Shown: positions 18,114-26,753, counted from the first letter of the stretch. The stretch is 64,000 nucleotides of DNA from Fen731 sp964481885 (GCA_964481885.1 CAYZUS010000009.1:1-64000); one strand, 5' to 3'. The notes: a model not told the origin generated them from the letters alone. Numbers and translations are program-made.

Positions 18114-21100
18114 TCAATTATTAAAAAACCCATTAATTAATTTTTCAATTTTTTTAATGGATTTTCCAAAATTTTTGTCATCTCCATTTTCGATAAACTT
18201 TTCAGCTGTTTTGGCCTCCTTAAAAATAGTCATTGCGCCAATATTACCCGCTGAACCTTTTAACTTGTGCAAATAAAAACTTGCATCTTTAATTTGGTCC
18301 ATCTTAATATAACTTTTTATTTCACTCAGTATACTGCCTGCCTGTTCAACAAACATCAGCAAAATTTTTTCGCCAGTTTTTTTATCAAATCCCATTTTTG
18401 TAATAAAACTACCCGGGTTTTTATCAGGCTTTGTATCTTCATTTAATTTGCCGGAGTTTTTTACTGAACCGTTTAAATGCTGGTCTATTTTATCTTTAAA
18501 GGCCACCAAGCCTACGGGTTTGCAAATAAAATCATCCATTCCTGCATCAAGGAACATATTTATGTAAGGTTTGGCTGTGTGTGCAGTAAGGGCAATTATG
18601 GGCACATAATCCTTTTCTGACTTGAGAACTCGTATTTGCCTTGCAGCATCCAGCCCATTCATAACCGGCATCTGACAGTCCAAAAACACAAGGTCGTAAG
18701 CGTTTTCCTTAAATGTTTTTACGGCTTCAGCTCCGTTTCTGGCCAAATCACAATTGATTCCAATTTTTTTTAGCATTTCCAGGAATAAAATCCCGTTGAG
18801 TTCATCGTCTTCTGCAAGAAGAACTCTTGGACCATCAATCAAACTGTTGGCAGGATTAGCGTTTTCAAGATACATAACTTCCTGAAATACTTTGGTGCCT
18901 TCAGTCAGTTTATTTTCTTTAAATTTTTTAAAGCTTAAAGTAAAAGAGACTTTGGTCCCACTATTTTTTTTACTTTCAAGCAAAATACTTCCCCCCATTG
19001 CCTTCACGATTGATTTGGAAATATAAAGACCCAATCCCAGGATTCCATTTGACCGGCCAAAAATATTTTCCTCTTCCTGTGTAAAAAGGTTAAATACTCT
19101 TTTACACAATTTTTCAGTCATTCCTATTCCGCTATCCGAAACTGAACAACAAAGGACAATATCAGAGTCATTCTGGCTTTCAATAATAATATTTACAGAG
19201 ATAAAACCTTCAATTGTGAATTTGATGGAGTTATCAATCAGATTTGTAAATATCTGCTGTAACTTTAGAGGATCACCGATTAGAAATTCAGGAATACCGG
19301 GTTCAGTGAAATTTTTAAACTCTAGACCTTTGTTTTCTATTTTATTTATTGAGTATTCAAACGCATTGTTAACAGTCTCTCTAAAATCAAATATTTTTTT
19401 GTCAATTATTAGTTTGTTGGCTTCTATTTTTTCAACATCAAAAACTCTGTCAACCAGAACCCTGAGTATGTCGGCGGCGTATCTGACTTTTGATAAACTG
19501 TTTAGCTGTTCAGCTGTCAGCTCAGTCAATGAAAATAAGTCCAGATAGCCCTGAATTATGCTTAATGGTGTCTTTATTTCATGGCTCACAATATTCAAAA
19601 AGATATTTTTTTTATTGTTTGCCAAACGAGCAAGGTTCGTGGCATTCAGGGCTTCTTCTTCAACCCTTAGTCTGATAATAGTGTTGGATATAGTAGTGGA
19701 CAGAATATTCAAAATCGATATTTCATCTTTGGACCAATTTCTTTTTTTACGTACCGAATCAAACCCAAAAAAACCAAGGGTCTTTGATTTATAAATCAGA
19801 GGCACCGCCAGAAGAGACTTAATAGACTGGCTTTTTAACCACTCTTTCTCATTTTCTGCTTCAGGGGGGAGCTCTTCGATATTATTTATCTTTATGATCT
19901 CAAATTTTTTCAGTTTGGGAATCCACCATGGCATGTCTTTTGTTAAACTATCCTGCTGATTATTTTTTTGCGGTTCAATCTTATCGGCACACCACTCATT
20001 TACCTTAGACATGTAAATCTCATCATCCGAAAATAAAAATATATATGCCCTATCCAGCGAAAAAAGCTTTCCGGATACTCCAAGAAGATGGTTTATATTT
20101 TTATCCAGATTTTTAAAACTAAGATCGGCCATACTGGAAAGCCATTTTGCTAATTTTTTATATGACAGTTCTTCTTTTTTACTGATATTTCCCGGCTTCA
20201 TGCTTGTCGTCGGATCAGACATTACTATTAAAAAGCATTTTTCGAGTTTTGTTCCTATTGTTCCGCCCGAAAATGCGCCAGTGATATTTTTTCCATTTTT
20301 ACCTTTTATATCTAATACTTCCCCGGTTATTCTGCCTTCCTTTTTCAATTTGGCAATAAATGCTTGTTGCTTTTCACTGTCTGCAAACAGGCCCAATTTG
20401 GAAGCTGTCTTTCCAGCTATTTCTGATTTTTTGAATCCTGATATTTTTAAAAAAGCTTCATTAACATCAATAATCTCTTCTGTTTTAATATTGCTTAATA
20501 TCATCGGCTCCGGGTTATGGTCGAACACTTCTTTAAATTTATCCAGGCTTGCCTGCTGAGCTGTCAGATCCCTGGATATTCCATAAAGACAGTCACTATG
20601 ACCCCATTTGCCATACCACATATGGGTTTTAACCGGTATGGTGCTGCCATCTTTTTTAATTAATGGAATGGTATAATAAGTCGTTTCTCCTCTTGTTATT
20701 TCACCTATTACTTTTTTGGCATCTTTCCTGATTCCGATTGGATACAAATCCAATAAATCCATTTTTAGCAGTTCACTTGTTCTGTACCCTAATTTTATCC
20801 TGGCTGCCTGGTTAAAGAAGACTATTCTTCCTTGAGTATCAGCGATTATTATAAAATCATCTGTATTGTTAAAAAACTGCAAAAAGTTTTCCTTATTCTT
20901 GTCCAGCAAATCCTTAACTTCCATGTTACCTGTAATATCCCTGGCTGAGGCATACATCAGATCATTCCAAAGATATAAGCTCCACTCCAGGTATTTGTAT
21001 GTGCCATCTTTACTTTTACAACGATTAATATAATTTAAAATCTTGTTTTGTTTTTCCAGTTTTAAAATTGCATCGTAAGTAACCTGATAATAATCCGGAT

Positions 21101-21275
21101 GTGTCAAATCCAGAAACTTTCTTTGTTCAAGTTCAGAAACTGAATAGCCTAAAACTTTTTCCCAGCCTTTATTTACTTTTATAATGCGGCCCTTTAAATC
21201 AGCAATACAAAATAAATCCGATGTCGCTTCAAAAAACTGATTTAAGCCAGCTGAATATTCTTTCAATAAATCCAT
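18114..21275 (-). CDS. Hybrid sensor histidine kinase: PASx3-GAF-HisKA-HATPase-REC-HPt
   Basis: 1053-residue cytosolic kinase. PAS domains lie at about residues 8-118, 128-240 and 245-355, a GAF-type sensor at about 375-540, and the dimerisation domain at 555-620 with His565 in SHEIKTPLSIIQGY. The ATPase shows LIDNSIKF, DSGIGM and ILGLGLYISKS. The receiver has Asp866 in VFLDCQMPVMNG and the HPt has His1003 in YLHKLKGSAGNIG. There is no membrane segment, so it senses a cytosolic cue, possibly redox or a small ligand. The OmpR-type regulator follows on the same strand and would be the final acceptor. Domain order matches the kinase at 9474 apart from the GAF domain. Confidence 0.92.
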   Translation of the reverse strand: MDLLKEYSAGLNQFFEATSDLFCIADLKGRIIKVNKGWEKVLGYSVSELEQRKFLDLTHPDYYQVTYDAILKLEKQNKILNYINRCKSKDGTYKYLEWSLYLWNDLMYASARDITGNMEVKDLLDKNKENFLQFFNNTDDFIIIADTQGRIVFFNQAARIKLGYRTSELLKMDLLDLYPIGIRKDAKKVIGEITRGETTYYTIPLIKKDGSTIPVKTHMWYGKWGHSDCLYGISRDLTAQQASLDKFKEVFDHNPEPMILSNIKTEEIIDVNEAFLKISGFKKSEIAGKTASKLGLFADSEKQQAFIAKLKKEGRITGEVLDIKGKNGKNITGAFSGGTIGTKLEKCFLIVMSDPTTSMKPGNISKKEELSYKKLAKWLSSMADLSFKNLDKNINHLLGVSGKLFSLDRAYIFLFSDDEIYMSKVNEWCADKIEPQKNNQQDSLTKDMPWWIPKLKKFEIIKINNIEELPPEAENEKEWLKSQSIKSLLAVPLIYKSKTLGFFGFDSVRKKRNWSKDEISILNILSTTISNTIIRLRVEEEALNATNLARLANNKKNIFLNIVSHEIKTPLSIIQGYLDLFSLTELTAEQLNSLSKVRYAADILRVLVDRVFDVEKIEANKLIIDKKIFDFRETVNNAFEYSINKIENKGLEFKNFTEPGIPEFLIGDPLKLQQIFTNLIDNSIKFTIEGFISVNIIIESQNDSDIVLCCSVSDSGIGMTEKLCKRVFNLFTQEEENIFGRSNGILGLGLYISKSIVKAMGGSILLESKKNSGTKVSFTLSFKKFKENKLTEGTKVFQEVMYLENANPANSLIDGPRVLLAEDDELNGILFLEMLKKIGINCDLARNGAEAVKTFKENAYDLVFLDCQMPVMNGLDAARQIRVLKSEKDYVPIIALTAHTAKPYINMFLDAGMDDFICKPVGLVAFKDKIDQHLNGSVKNSGKLNEDTKPDKNPGSFITKMGFDKKTGEKILLMFVEQAGSILSEIKSYIKMDQIKDASFYLHKLKGSAGNIGAMTIFKEAKTAEKFIENGDDKNFGKSIKKIEKLINGFFNN

Positions 21276-21418
21276 AAGTAAAACCTTTTTACTTTTCTTA
21301 TATGGTTCGAATAGCCATATAATCGTATAGTTCTTATATGTTTAAATTAAGCATATAAATTTTTTTAAAATGCCCGTGGATAGGCCGCGTGTCAATAATT
21401 CGTCTAGCCTGCCGGCAC

Positions 21419-21510
21419 TGCAAATCTTCTTTTGGCCTGCCGGCATTTCAATGTTTCTTTTGATCCACCGGCACTATAAATCTTCTTTCGGCCTCTTTTG
21501 GCCTGCCAGG
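21419..21510. repeat. Diverged 28-bp repeat array downstream of bactofilin copy A
   Basis: Units of 28 bp at 21419-21446 and 21447-21474 and a longer one to 21510, each ending in a CTGCCGGC- or CACCGGC-type motif, are related to the more regular array at 22083-22193. It lies just past the stop of bactofilin copy A. The rest of 21276-21529 shows no gene. Confidence 0.7.
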
Positions 21511-21529
21511 TAATTTATCGTTTATGATC

Positions 21530-21892
21530 TCATTTAATCTTTGCGCTATCGTCTATTCTTACTACACTTCCAGAGAATATTCCTCCACGATTAATAATCA
21601 GGGAATCGGTCTTTACGCTTCCGCTTAAAACACCTGTGTCATTTATTATAACTGCCCCACTGGCTGCCATATTTCCATCATACTTGCCAATTATTTCCGC
21701 ATCTACTGTATTTACGTCAGCATTCACATAACCATTTTTTTGTATCGTGAGCTTTCCGTCGATTTCAAGGGTGCCTCTTACTTCGCAGTCAATTTCCAGT
21801 GAGTGCGATACTTTGAATTTGCCCTCAATGGTAGCTGACTCTCCTACGATAGTTAAAAGCACTCTTTCTTTTGAATATTCAATTTCTTCCAT
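21530..21892 (-). CDS. Bactofilin, duplicate copy A
   Basis: 120-residue bactofilin, nearly all beta-helix: VLLTIVGESATIEGKF, LEIDGKLTIQKNGYVNADV, AEIIGKYDGNMAASGAVII, DSLIINRGGIFSGSVVRI. Polymer-forming, nucleotide-independent scaffold by family. I start at the ATG at 21892 because GGAGG lies eight bases before it; an ATG at 21907 overlaps that GGAGG and has no binding site of its own. The product is 120 residues, the same as the bactofilin at 8127. The promoter at 21950-22002 is of the 11-bp-phased class. It differs from copy B only in the last residues (DDSAKIK against DESAKSK). Confidence 0.9.
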   Translation of the reverse strand: MEEIEYSKERVLLTIVGESATIEGKFKVSHSLEIDCEVRGTLEIDGKLTIQKNGYVNADVNTVDAEIIGKYDGNMAASGAVIINDTGVLSGSVKTDSLIINRGGIFSGSVVRIDDSAKIK

Positions 21893-21949
21893 TTTTTCTA
21901 CCTCCATAGAGTTATTGTTTTTTTGTTTTTTACGTTACTGTGCCTATTT

Positions 21950-22002
21950 AATATATAAGAATATTATTATGATAATGTGATGAAATATTAAAGTTCTGTA
22001 AA
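21950..22002 (-). promoter_or_regulatory. 11-bp-phased promoter of bactofilin copy A
   Basis: Read leftwards from 22002: TTTACA, TTAATA, TCACAT, TAATAA, each 11 bases apart, then -10 TATATT at 21955-21950. The register of hexamers to -10 is the same as at 8750, 23019 and 25075. There is no -35 consensus. Confidence 0.65.
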
Positions 22003-22082
22003 TTTTTTTTATTTTTACTTAAAGAATAATACCCCTTTTTAAAACTGCTGCTGAAATTATTTCAGGATATAAGCTTCAATAA

Positions 22083-22193
22083 TTCAATGTTTCTATTGGC
22101 CTGCCGGCACTTCAATGTTTCTATTGGCACACCGGCATTTCAATGTTTCTATTGGCACACCGGCATTTCAATGTTTCTATTGGCACGCCAGGT
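22083..22193. repeat. 28-bp tandem repeat array between bactofilin copies
   Basis: Four head-to-tail units with core TTCAATGTTTCTATTGG at 22083-22110, 22111-22138, 22139-22166 and 22167-22193; the two middle ones are identical. The CCGGC part of each unit can pair with GCCGG in some copies. There are no unique spacers, so it is not a CRISPR. It lies after the stop of copy B and before the promoter of copy A. Confidence 0.9.
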
Positions 22194-22211
22194 AATTTAT
22201 CGTTAATGATC

Positions 22212-22574
22212 TCATTTACTCTTTGCGCTCTCGTCTATTCTTACTACACTTCCAGAGAATATTCCTCCACGATTAATAATCAGGGAATCGGTCTTTACGC
22301 TTCCGCTTAAAACACCTGTGTCATTTATTATAACTGCCCCACTGGCTGCCATATTTCCATCATACTTGCCAATTATTTCCGCATCTACTGTATTTACGTC
22401 AGCATTCACATAACCATTTTTTTGTATCGTGAGCTTTCCGTCGATTTCAAGGGTGCCTCTTACTTCGCAGTCAATTTCCAGTGAGTGCGATACTTTGAAT
22501 TTGCCCTCAATGGTAGCTGACTCTCCTACGATAGTTAAAAGCACTCTTTCTTTTGAATATTCAATTTCTTCCAT
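22212..22574 (-). CDS. Bactofilin, duplicate copy B
   Basis: 120-residue bactofilin that matches copy A at all but two residues, with the same GGAGG-preceded ATG (here at 22574) and the same promoter class (22632-22684). Two almost identical subunits would raise dosage rather than add a new function. The protein has only the beta-helix core plus short tails, in contrast to the extended bactofilin that follows on the other strand at 23132. Confidence 0.9.
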   Translation of the reverse strand: MEEIEYSKERVLLTIVGESATIEGKFKVSHSLEIDCEVRGTLEIDGKLTIQKNGYVNADVNTVDAEIIGKYDGNMAASGAVIINDTGVLSGSVKTDSLIINRGGIFSGSVVRIDESAKSK

Positions 22575-22631
22575 TTTTTCTACCTCCATAGAGTTATTGT
22601 TTTTTTGTTTTTTACGTTACTGTGCCTATTT

Positions 22632-22684
22632 AATATATAAGAATATTATTATGATAATGTGATGAAATATTAAAGTTCTGTAAA
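22632..22684 (-). promoter_or_regulatory. 11-bp-phased promoter of bactofilin copy B
   Basis: Identical in sequence and register to the copy A promoter (TTTACA at 22684-22679, -10 TATATT at 22637-22632), carried along in the 682-base duplication. Not independent evidence for the motif. The 22685-23018 stretch upstream shows no gene. Confidence 0.65.
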
Positions 22685-23018
22685 TTTTTTTTATTTTTAC
22701 TTAAAGAATAATACCCTTTTTAAAACTGCTGCTGAAATTATTTCAGGATATAAGCTTCAATAATTCTTAATATTATCCAAAGTGTAAGATACTTCAAAGC
22801 TGCCGGGGCGAAAAATAAACCATTAATAATTTCTTTACTAATGCCATTTTTTATCTTCAACACTAGCTGTGTCTCCTATTTTTCAGGCACTGTGGCTTTG
22901 GCAAGCACTGCTTATCATTAAAATTTAACGGCGTTTGCAGATGGCAAAATCTTTACTATATTAAAAAAATATACGCAAATATAAAAAACAGTCAATTTTT
23001 CACGAAAAATATTTTTAT

Positions 23019-23071
23019 TTTACATTTCCTTAATATTCCAACATATATTCTTAATATTCATTTAATATACT
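23019..23071 (+). promoter_or_regulatory. 11-bp-phased promoter of the repeat-bearing bactofilin
   Basis: TTTACA at 23019, TTAATA at 23030, ACATAT at 23041, TAATAT at 23052, then -10 TATACT at 23066-23071. The decamer CTTAATATTC also recurs exactly at 23029 and 23050, 21 bases apart. The transcript would start near 23078, about 55 bases before the ATG at 23132. Confidence 0.7.
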
Positions 23072-23131
23072 GTTCAACAGGTGATTCTACTAAGAAATAT
23101 TATTAAAAATCACAATAAAGGAGAAAGTAAA

Positions 23132-23938
23132 ATGTTAAGCGAAGACGAAAAATTGATATTCAGCGACGGAGAAAGAACAATATTTAATGACGGAGAAAAA
23201 ACAATATTTAACGAGGTTCAAAGAAAGATGTTTGGTGCGTTGGACAGAACAGTTTTTGGCGAAGTTGAAAGAACCGTTTTTGGCGAAGTTAACAAAACCG
23301 TTTTTACTGAAACTAAGAAACCTGTTTTTACGGAAACCATAACTCCAGTTTTTACGGAACACATAACTCCAGTTTTTACTGAAACCGCAATTGCTGATCC
23401 TTCAAAAGTTAAAGTGCTCTTAACTATTGTAGGAGAGTCTGCATCAATTGATGGAATATTTAAAGTATCTAACTCATTGGAAATAGACTGCGAAGTAAAG
23501 GGCGTCCTGGAAGTTGACGGAAAGCTCAAGATACAAAAAAATGGTCGTGTCAATGCTGATGTGACAACCGTAGATGCTGAAATAATCGGCAAATATGAAG
23601 GAAATATGGTAGCCAGCGGAACTGTTATTATAAACGAAACTGGTGTTTTAAGCGGAAATGTCAGGACCGATTCCCTGATTATTAATAAGGGCGGAGTATT
23701 CTCAGGAACTGTGGTAAGAATCAATGAACTAAGCGATGACAAATCAATAATTATGTTAAAAAAGGTTTTTGCTCTGGAGGAAGCAAAGAAAAAATCACAG
23801 GTGGTTTCTGTGTTGGTTAACCCTCTGTTAAAAAATGCAGTATCCGGCAATAATGGCGGAAAAAATAATGGCGGCAACAATAATGGCGGAAAAAATAATG
23901 GCGGAAAAAGCAGTGCAAATGTTTTGTTGTATCAATAA
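23132..23938 (+). CDS. Bactofilin with N-terminal octapeptide repeats and Asn/Gly/Lys tail
   Basis: 268-residue bactofilin of unusual build. Residues of about 4-88 are some ten copies of an 8-residue repeat with pattern xx[TP][IV]F[TGN][ED]x, for example ERTIFNDG, ERTVFGEV and KKPVFTET. The beta-helix core follows (VKVLLTIVGESASIDGIF, LEVDGKLKIQKNGRVNADV, AEIIGKYEGNMVASGTVII, DSLIINKGGVFSGTVVRI), then a linker and a low-complexity GGKNNGGNNNGG tail. Start: ATG at 23132 with AAAGGAGAA before it; a frame opening at 23081 has no binding site. Bactofilin tails normally carry membrane or partner binding; this repeat array may be a docking platform. The role is inference; the bactofilin fold is clear. 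Confidence 0.88.
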   Translation: MLSEDEKLIFSDGERTIFNDGEKTIFNEVQRKMFGALDRTVFGEVERTVFGEVNKTVFTETKKPVFTETITPVFTEHITPVFTETAIADPSKVKVLLTIVGESASIDGIFKVSNSLEIDCEVKGVLEVDGKLKIQKNGRVNADVTTVDAEIIGKYEGNMVASGTVIINETGVLSGNVRTDSLIINKGGVFSGTVVRINELSDDKSIIMLKKVFALEEAKKKSQVVSVLVNPLLKNAVSGNNGGKNNGGNNNGGKNNGGKSSANVLLYQ

Positions 23939-24173
23939 GTTGGTTTTTTAAAACATTTTAAAAGTTACACATATATAACGTGTTGCCGATTAGTTCTGTT
24001 CTTGATTGATTCTTTTACTGTGCTGTTTTAAGACAAATACAGAAAGAAACAGATGGATTTTTATATAGGGCCAAGATGAAAAATATATTTGGCTAAATAG
24101 CACAGAAAACATTTATGGGCTGATTTGATAGATTGATTTTAAATATTAATTATTTTAAAAACATAAAAAAGTT

Positions 24174-24872
24174 ATGAATCAAAAAAATATTAATAAAAAA
24201 GTTTCCCTGGTTTCAATCGCTGATAATTTGGAAAAAGAAGAATTGCGGCGAAAAATCAAAAGGCAAAACAGGGAATACTCTGACAAAAATAAAATGCTTG
24301 CCGAAAAAATTAAAGAACTCGAACAACTAAACAACAAACTGACAGAGATCAATCGAATTGACGAGCTTACAGGACTATATAATCGACGGTTTTTTTATGA
24401 AAAAATAAAAGAAGAAATATTGAAAGCGGGAAGAATAAAATACAATATTGTCCTTGCTTATCTTGATATTGATAACTTTAAACACATCAATGACAAATAT
24501 GGGCACGACAGGGGTGACAAGGTACTAATAGACTTTGGTATTGTGTGTAAAAAACTTTTAAGGGAAGACAATGATTTCGTTTTCAGGTTCGGCGGCGACG
24601 AGTTTGTCATATTGCTCACAAATTGCAGCAAAAGCGATGCCGGAGAAATCATAAGAAGGATAAATATCGAGTTTAAAAGCATTGATTCCAATCCATCAGT
24701 ATCATATGGTTTTGTAATTCTACCGCTGGAAAGTGATGAAAACATTTTGGACAATCTGGATCATTACATTAATTCGGCTGACAATAATTTGTATGCTTTC
24801 AAAAAAAGAACGCTCAGCGTGCCGCAAAAATCAGGTGGGATGGAAATTCAGCAATTAGCGCTGAGCATCTAG
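24174..24872 (+). CDS. Diguanylate cyclase (GGDEF) with N-terminal coiled coil
   Basis: 232-residue cytosolic enzyme that would make cyclic di-GMP from two GTP. Residues of about 18-60 are a charged coiled coil (LEKEELRRKIKRQNREY...EKIKELEQLNNKL) that can drive the dimer needed for activity. The GGDEF domain spans about 63-220, opening with DELTGLYNRRFF and with an intact FRFGGDEFVILL active site. There is no receiver or PAS, so control may be by partner binding through the coiled coil. It follows the repeat bactofilin by 235 bases with no gene between and no strong ribosome binding site. The c-di-GMP output ties it to the GGDEF/HD-GYP protein at 39237 and the pilus genes only by theme. Confidence 0.9.
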   Translation: MNQKNINKKVSLVSIADNLEKEELRRKIKRQNREYSDKNKMLAEKIKELEQLNNKLTEINRIDELTGLYNRRFFYEKIKEEILKAGRIKYNIVLAYLDIDNFKHINDKYGHDRGDKVLIDFGIVCKKLLREDNDFVFRFGGDEFVILLTNCSKSDAGEIIRRINIEFKSIDSNPSVSYGFVILPLESDENILDNLDHYINSADNNLYAFKKRTLSVPQKSGGMEIQQLALSI

Positions 24873-25074
24873 TAAATTGGGTAGCCTTCCTGTAATCTGT
24901 TACTGGGTATAACAACCCGGTTTCTTTTGCAGCCTCACTAATAATCTTGTCGTCCTTTGTGTATTTCCATGGGGTATAGCTTTTTAACGGCTGAACTGCT
25001 CTTTTGACACTCCTAATCCACAATATTTAAATAAATATCGAATAGTTCTTCTGATTTTCACCTTATTTTTATAT

Positions 25075-25127
25075 TTTACACCACCTTCATACAACTCGCA
25101 ATTACCCTAATATTCGCCCTATATAAT
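25075..25127 (+). promoter_or_regulatory. 11-bp-phased promoter of the CAP-domain gene
   Basis: TTTACA at 25075, TTCATA at 25086, CGCAAT at 25097, TAATAT at 25108, then a perfect -10 TATAAT at 25122-25127. Hexamers two to four differ from the site at 8750 by few bases, although flanking DNA is unrelated. The leader to the ATG is about 105 bases and holds no gene. Confidence 0.7.
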
Positions 25128-25238
25128 GAGTTTTATAAAGATGCAGTATGGCACAGGTATCTACGGCTTGTCTTAATAGTATCCTGGCTGCCTGTATTAA
25201 AAACAAGGATTTGAATAATTATCGGAGGGTTTCTGCAG

Positions 25239-25865
25239 ATGAAAATATACAAGTCAAAAATAGATAAAACGATTACCACAAGATTTCTTTCATTGATAAT
25301 GGCCGTACTTATGACTGCTGCATTTCTCTTAATGACAGAAGTGAAACTAAACGATACAGACATATTCTTTAATCCTATAAGTGTCCTGGGCTCCTCAGAA
25401 ATAACAAAACTGGAGACTGCAGGAGTTTTGAAGAACATCAACGCAACTGTTACAGACGCCAAGGTGGATTTTAGCGAATATGAAATTAGCATTTTAAATC
25501 TAATTAATTCCAAAAGAAATGAAAACGGGCTGGCTTCTCTAAAGGAAAACCAGATCCTGACAGATGTATCAAGAATCAGAAGCAATGACATGTTGAACAG
25601 GGATTATTTTTCGCACTATACTCCTGAAGGAACTACAGTATTTAATATATTAAGATCATATGGTGTTAAATGGAAACTGGCAGGAGAAAATCTTGCTTTT
25701 TCCGAACCGGCAAACCTTGGTTCACCGGAAGCCTTTATGGATGCCTGGATGAATAGCCCGGGGCACGCTGAAAATATTCTAAGAAGTTCATTTAAAGTTA
25801 TTGGTATAGGCATGACTGAAAATGGCGATAAGAGGGTTGTAACTACAGTTTTCAAGACACAGTAG
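25239..25865 (+). CDS. CAP (SCP/PR1, YkwD-like) domain extracytoplasmic protein
   Basis: 208-residue protein with a basic start, one hydrophobic segment at about residues 17-30 (signal peptide or anchor) and a CAP domain at about 84-207. Domain marks are ILNLINSKRNENGL, LTDVSRIRSNDML, YFSHYTPEGTTVF, LAGENLAF and WMNSPGHAENIL, with the His and Glu residues that line the CAP cavity. YkwD-type proteins are secreted or spore/cell-wall associated and their reaction is mostly unknown. GGAGGG lies nine bases before the ATG. Its promoter is of the bactofilin class, so a surface protein appears to be co-expressed with the scaffold. Confidence 0.88.
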   Translation: MKIYKSKIDKTITTRFLSLIMAVLMTAAFLLMTEVKLNDTDIFFNPISVLGSSEITKLETAGVLKNINATVTDAKVDFSEYEISILNLINSKRNENGLASLKENQILTDVSRIRSNDMLNRDYFSHYTPEGTTVFNILRSYGVKWKLAGENLAFSEPANLGSPEAFMDAWMNSPGHAENILRSSFKVIGIGMTENGDKRVVTTVFKTQ

Positions 25866-26016
25866 AATTTATTTCAGGTTTATTCCTTCTGCTGCCATGG
25901 ATTTTTCAGCTTTGATTTTATTGTTTATGACTGCTCAAAAGTATTATTGATTACTTTTTGTTTTTAAATTTTGTTGCCAAATCTGTGTTTATTATAAGTG
26001 GTATTAGGAATCTTTT

Positions 26017-26485
26017 TTATTTACTTCTTTCCTTTAGCCATTTTAATACTTGCTTAAAACTTTTAATTTGTCCCTTTAGGTGCTCTATGTCCTCAGCATT
26101 TTCTAACTCAGCATCTAATAGTTCATAATCCAATATATCCAATTCTGCTTCAATTTTCCTGATTATTTTACGCACCCGGACCCCCTGTTGCGCCACTTGC
26201 CCGACACAACCCCTAAGCTCCCGTGTATTGAATTCGAGTTAAACTTTAGTGAAAAGCTCGTTTGAGTTTTTCTACAGTCAGGCCTAAACCAAATGTGCTC
26301 AATTTTTTACACATGGATTCGATATTCTTTTTATGTACAGGTTCAATAAATTCTTTCTCTATAGCTTTTATTTTACCTTTAGCTGCTTTAGCCGGAAACT
26401 CAACAACATTACTATTGGTTACTATTATAAATTTAATAATATACTATTTCCGCTTTCCCTTGCTATCTTTATAATGATTGTACAT
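26017..26485 (-). pseudogene. Degraded small coding remnant(s)
   Basis: No intact gene lies between 25866 and 26753. On the minus strand an 80-codon frame from an ATG at 26485 to a stop at 26246 is broken by a TAG at codon 14; after that stop it reads as a plausible protein (SNVVEFPAKAAKGKIKAI, then NIESMCKKLSTFGLG). A second open stretch from about 26235 to a stop at 26017 reads VRKIIRKIEAELDILDYELL and on to KWLKERSK. The short GC-richer patch at 26170-26225 differs from its surroundings. I do not recognise the source; decayed mobile-element or insertion DNA is possible. Confidence 0.35.
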
Positions 26486-26753
26486 TAAAATTTAACCTTG
26501 TCAAAAACTATTAAAATGCGTTCTGACATTTTTCATACGCACACCTTAAATCTGACAAGCGGTTTAGCAAACAACTGTTTTCATACTTTTTTGTTTCGAT
26601 ATGTCATTGAATACCATGCTTATGACTTTTAAGCTTAGGCACTTCTCATAAAGCATTTAAAAATTCACCTGACAGGGCCCTTAAAAAAAGTTTGAGAATA
26701 TAAAATTGATTCAGGATTAATGGCTTTGGAGGTCATTAGTGGATTAATAAATG

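Larger units (their letters stand above)
21505..22766. repeat. Tandem segmental duplication of a bactofilin cassette
   Basis: About 580 bases at 21505-22085 recur at 22187-22766, offset 682 bases. The coding parts differ by only two amino acids (Asp to Glu, Ile to Ser near the C-terminus) and the intergenic parts by a single-base deletion in a C run plus a few changes near the ends. Promoter, gene and downstream repeat are all copied. The 28-bp arrays at both junctions probably served as the site of unequal exchange. Near identity including non-coding DNA shows the event is recent. Confidence 0.93.

Noticed and set aside
22083..22193. 28-bp repeats as a CRISPR array
   Set aside because: Units follow one another without unique spacers, and the whole period is conserved; no cas gene is near.
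24814..25023. Minus-strand 69-residue frame overlapping the end of the GGDEF gene
   Set aside because: Opens at a TTG without a ribosome binding site, overlaps an intact gene and matches no family I know; at most a remnant.
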